From JAUILA01 sp964563925 (GTDB lineage: Bacteria > Bacteroidota > Bacteroidia > Cytophagales > Cyclobacteriaceae), in assembly GCA_964563925.1 (NCBI GenBank), contig CAZLZD010000096.1:1-8918 (forward strand): a stretch of DNA of 8,918 bases. The letters are read 5' to 3'. The notes under the pieces are model-generated. The model made no database searches and was not told the DNA's origin. It saw only the letters and a list, made by a program, of their open reading frames with translations. Below, one piece after another: positions 7,040 through 8,918 of this stretch; position 1 is the first letter of the stretch; the number at the start of each line of letters is the position of its first letter. The position numbers were made by a program, and so were the translations under genes.

Positions 7040-8428
7040 CTATATGTTGATCTCGTAGGCTTTCAATTTATTGTACAGGGTTTTCCGGTCGATTTTCAAC
7101 ACTTCAGCGGCCCTGGTTTTGTTGTACCCGGTTTTTTCCAGCACGCTGATAATGGCATTACGCTCGGCATTTTCTGAAACCGATTTCAGGTTGGTAATAT
7201 CCTGTCCGCTTTGGCTTCCGCCAGCCATATCCGAAGAAATGTATTCCGGTGATATAATCTCTGCGGGAAGACATTCAATGGATATGGTTTCCTTCTGACT
7301 CAGCAACACGGCCCTTTTGACCACATTCTGCAGTTCTCGAAGGTTTCCGTGCCAGTAATAATCCTTGAATTTCTGGATTACATCCTCATCAAATCCCTCC
7401 ACTGATTTATCCAGCTGGCGATTGGCAAGCATCAGGAAATGATCGGCAAAGACCATTATATCGGCCTTTCTTTCCCGGAGCGGGCTCAGTTCAATTTTAA
7501 ATTCATTCAGCCTGTGATAGATGTCTTCCCTGAATTTCCCTTCCCTCACAGCTTCTTTCAGATCATTGTTGGTGGCCGTAATAACCCGAACGTCAATAGA
7601 TATATCCTTTACTCCACCCAGGCGCTTAATTTTACGCTCCTGCAACACCCGCAATAATTTGATCTGGTTCTCATAACTCAGGTTGCCGATCTCGTCCAGG
7701 AACAGGGTGCCCCCGTTGGCAAGTTCAAAACTTCCTTTTTTATCAGCAAGAGCTCCGGTAAAAGCCCCTTTCATATGACCAAATAATTCAGAGCCTGCCA
7801 ACTCTTTGGGCAGCGCCCCGCAATCAATGGCGACAAAAGGATAATCCTTACGTTTACTTTTGTTATGGATTTCATTTGCCACAAACTCCTTACCGGTACC
7901 TGTTTCACCGGTAATGATCACCGACATATCGGTAGGCGCGATCAGATCGATATGCTTCTGTACAATTTCCGACTGATTGCTTTTACCAACAATGTATTGT
8001 TTGGCCGAGGTCTCTTTTCGGGTGGACCTCCCTTTGTCACTGCTGTTCTTCTGTTCCGATCGCTGCTTCTTCGCCTTAATGGCTTCCTTAATTGTGACCA
8101 GGATCTCATCCGGATACAGCGGCTTCGTCACGTAATCATAGGCCCCGTGCTTGAGGGTCTGGACCGCTACCCGCACATCCGAATAACCGGTGATCATTAT
8201 CACAGCGGTCTCCGGACTTACAATACGGACTTTCTGGAGAATATCCAGCCCGTTTTCATCCGGGAGTCGATAGTCACATAGTACCAGGTCAGTCTGGTTT
8301 TTCTTTAATTCCTTTAATCCCTCCTCTCCTGTGTGTACATAGGAAGCTTCATAGTCTTTCTTCTTCAAAAACTTTGTCAGAAGAAGACATATATCCGTAT
8401 CATCATCAATGATAAGTACTCTTTCCAT
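7040..8428 (-). CDS. NtrC-family sigma-54-dependent response regulator (REC-AAA+-Fis HTH)
   Basis: A 462-residue transcription activator that should remodel sigma-54 RNA polymerase after phosphorylation. Receiver 1-120: acidic DDD 8-10, phospho-acceptor Asp52 in LCDYRLPDENG, Thr80, Lys102-Pro103. Charged linker 115-145. AAA+ domain about 146-372: Walker A GETGTGKE (174-181), an intact GAFTGA loop that contacts sigma-54 (221-226), Walker B TLFLDEIG (241-248), and the REDIYHRLNEF segment (300-310). Fis-type HTH at about 420-460 (AAEVLKIDRKTLYNKLKAY), so it should bind DNA upstream of its promoters. All catalytic residues are present. The gene lies between the small receiver and the big sensor kinase; the likely partners are the two kinases downstream in the operon. 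I found no convincing sigma-54 promoter in the window, so its targets are unknown. The ATG at 8426-8428 follows an AT-rich 36-base gap. Confidence 0.95.
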   Translation of the reverse strand: MERVLIIDDDTDICLLLTKFLKKKDYEASYVHTGEEGLKELKKNQTDLVLCDYRLPDENGLDILQKVRIVSPETAVIMITGYSDVRVAVQTLKHGAYDYVTKPLYPDEILVTIKEAIKAKKQRSEQKNSSDKGRSTRKETSAKQYIVGKSNQSEIVQKHIDLIAPTDMSVIITGETGTGKEFVANEIHNKSKRKDYPFVAIDCGALPKELAGSELFGHMKGAFTGALADKKGSFELANGGTLFLDEIGNLSYENQIKLLRVLQERKIKRLGGVKDISIDVRVITATNNDLKEAVREGKFREDIYHRLNEFKIELSPLRERKADIMVFADHFLMLANRQLDKSVEGFDEDVIQKFKDYYWHGNLRELQNVVKRAVLLSQKETISIECLPAEIISPEYISSDMAGGSQSGQDITNLKSVSENAERNAIISVLEKTGYNKTRAAEVLKIDRKTLYNKLKAYEINI

Positions 8429-8464
8429 CCGGGGTTCTTTTATATATATTAACGTTAATTATTA
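8429..8464 (-). promoter_or_regulatory. AT-rich intergenic gap with 12-base palindrome, possible operator or internal promoter
   Basis: This is the largest gap between complete genes in the leftward block. It is about 75% A+T and holds a perfect 12-base palindrome, ATTAACGTTAAT (8448-8459), next to a TATATATA stretch. The palindrome sits about 20 bases before the activator's ATG. It may be an operator or part of an internal promoter for the activator and the genes after it. I see no clear -7 TAnnTTTG or -24/-12 promoter, so its function is a guess. Confidence 0.3.
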
Positions 8465-8836
8465 TTAATGGGGTATATCAACCCGGGTTATAGCGTCCCA
8501 AACCATCTGCCTGTTAAACGGTTTTGGAAGGAAGTAATTCACCCCCTCCGCATCTGCCCTCTTTCGCTCTATGTTACTGTCATAGGCGCTGATTACTATA
8601 ATTTTCATATGGGGGTTATGCGTTCTCGCATCCTCAATAAGGCGAAAACCAAGGCCATCAGGTAAGTTCAGGTCAAGGAATAACAACCCGTAATTCCCTT
8701 CTTTCAGGGAGTCACGCGCCTCCGCAAGCGTATGGTGACAGGTCACATCGAAACCCTGCTTTGTCAGAATCCCCGAGAGAAGTAAACAAATTTCCACTTC
8801 ATCATCTACTACAAGTACAGACATATCTTTATTCAT
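8465..8836 (-). CDS. Single-domain response regulator (CheY-like receiver)
   Basis: A 123-residue stand-alone receiver with no output domain. Visible residues are the acidic DDE at 11-13, phospho-acceptor Asp55 in LFLDLNLPDG (codon 8672-8674), Ser83 at the switch position (VISAYD), and Lys105-Pro106 in FLPKPF. It resembles the receiver half of NtrC/OmpR-type regulators more than the Rcp1 type. The ATG at 8834-8836 is taken as the start. A second ATG at 8822-8824 (MSVLVVDDE) would also leave the whole fold, and neither has a clear Shine-Dalgarno. It heads the visible complete part of the operon, 36 bases before the activator gene. It may compete for phosphate with the other receivers or act as a diffusible relay (inference). 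Confidence 0.9.
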   Translation of the reverse strand: MNKDMSVLVVDDEVEICLLLSGILTKQGFDVTCHHTLAEARDSLKEGNYGLLFLDLNLPDGLGFRLIEDARTHNPHMKIIVISAYDSNIERKRADAEGVNYFLPKPFNRQMVWDAITRVDIPH

Positions 8837-8845
8837 ATATCAGGA

Positions 8846-8918
8846 TCAGTCTTTACCCAATGTGTTATTGTCGTGATAGGTGGTCAAATCCACCTCGGTA
8901 AAAAAGAAACTGGTCAGT
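8846..8918 (-). CDS. Possible 3' end of an upstream gene, product unknown
   Basis: On the leftward strand one frame is open from the window edge to a TGA at 8846-8848, giving 23 residues that include SFFFTEVDLTTY. The stop would leave a 9-base gap to the receiver gene, the tight spacing seen elsewhere in this block. A piece such as TSFFFT could be the last strand of a histidine kinase ATPase domain, but the segment is too short to decide. A second leftward frame is open to a TAA at 8865-8867, so even the frame is uncertain. Confidence 0.35.
   Translation of the reverse strand, partial: LTSFFFTEVDLTTYHDNNTLGKD
8878..8895. repeat. Inverted repeat, 6-base arms with 6-base loop
   Basis: AGGTGG (8878-8883) and CCACCT (8890-8895) are perfect complements separated by six bases. 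No T run follows in either direction within a few bases, so it does not look like an intrinsic terminator. It lies 42 bases before the receiver's start and could be an operator, a weak RNA hairpin, or a chance feature inside the end of a coding region. Confidence 0.3.

Noticed and set aside
1..8918. Prophage or mobile island suggested by the CI-like repressor.
   Set aside because: No integrase, transposase, attachment-site repeats, tRNA or phage structural gene is visible; S24 repressors are also ordinary chromosomal genes in this group.

Overview
This window reads as part of a bacterial chromosome, most likely from the Bacteroidota or a relative such as Balneolota/Rhodothermota. That placement is an inference. 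It rests on the near absence of Shine-Dalgarno sequences before well-defined starts, the style of the sensor kinases (CHASE3, several PAS domains, GAF, a phytochrome-like SHDLQEPLR histidine box, and an Rcp1-like receiver alongside), and an S24 repressor of the kind common in that group. Base composition is balanced, and I see no transposase, integrase, rRNA, tRNA or CRISPR array.

Layout. Positions 1-645 (+) hold the 3' part of an S24/LexA-like repressor whose DNA-binding domain lies mostly off the left edge. It converges on a long leftward block that fills the rest of the window. In order of transcription (right to left) the block holds: a possible 23-codon tail of an unknown gene (8918-8846); a single-domain response regulator (8836-8465); an NtrC-type sigma-54 activator (8428-7040); a 1024-residue membrane sensor kinase (7027-3953); an Rcp1-like receiver (3963-3508); a receiver-PAS-histidine kinase (3511-2030); and a succinate-semialdehyde dehydrogenase-type ALDH (2049-682). 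The last four genes overlap successively by 11, 4 and 20 bases. The earlier gaps are 12 and 36 bases. This looks like one operon.

How the genes may work together (inference). The large kinase has a predicted extracytoplasmic CHASE3 domain and three cytoplasmic PAS domains plus a GAF domain, but no receiver of its own. Its natural first target is the Rcp1-like receiver encoded directly after it. The second kinase carries an N-terminal receiver, so it can be read as a soluble relay or integration kinase, and its histidine box resembles NtrB-type kinases that serve NtrC-like activators. The output would be sigma-54-dependent transcription through the NtrC-like protein. The small receiver at the head of the operon could be a modulator or phosphate sink. 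The only metabolic gene is the dehydrogenase, whose start lies inside the last kinase gene. All four receivers, both kinases and the AAA+ domain keep their key residues, so nothing here looks decayed.

There is no gene-free stretch over 300 bases. The only non-coding pieces are the convergent gap at 646-681 (short hairpins), the AT-rich 36-base gap at 8429-8464 (12-base palindrome), the 12-base gap at 7028-7039, and the right edge.
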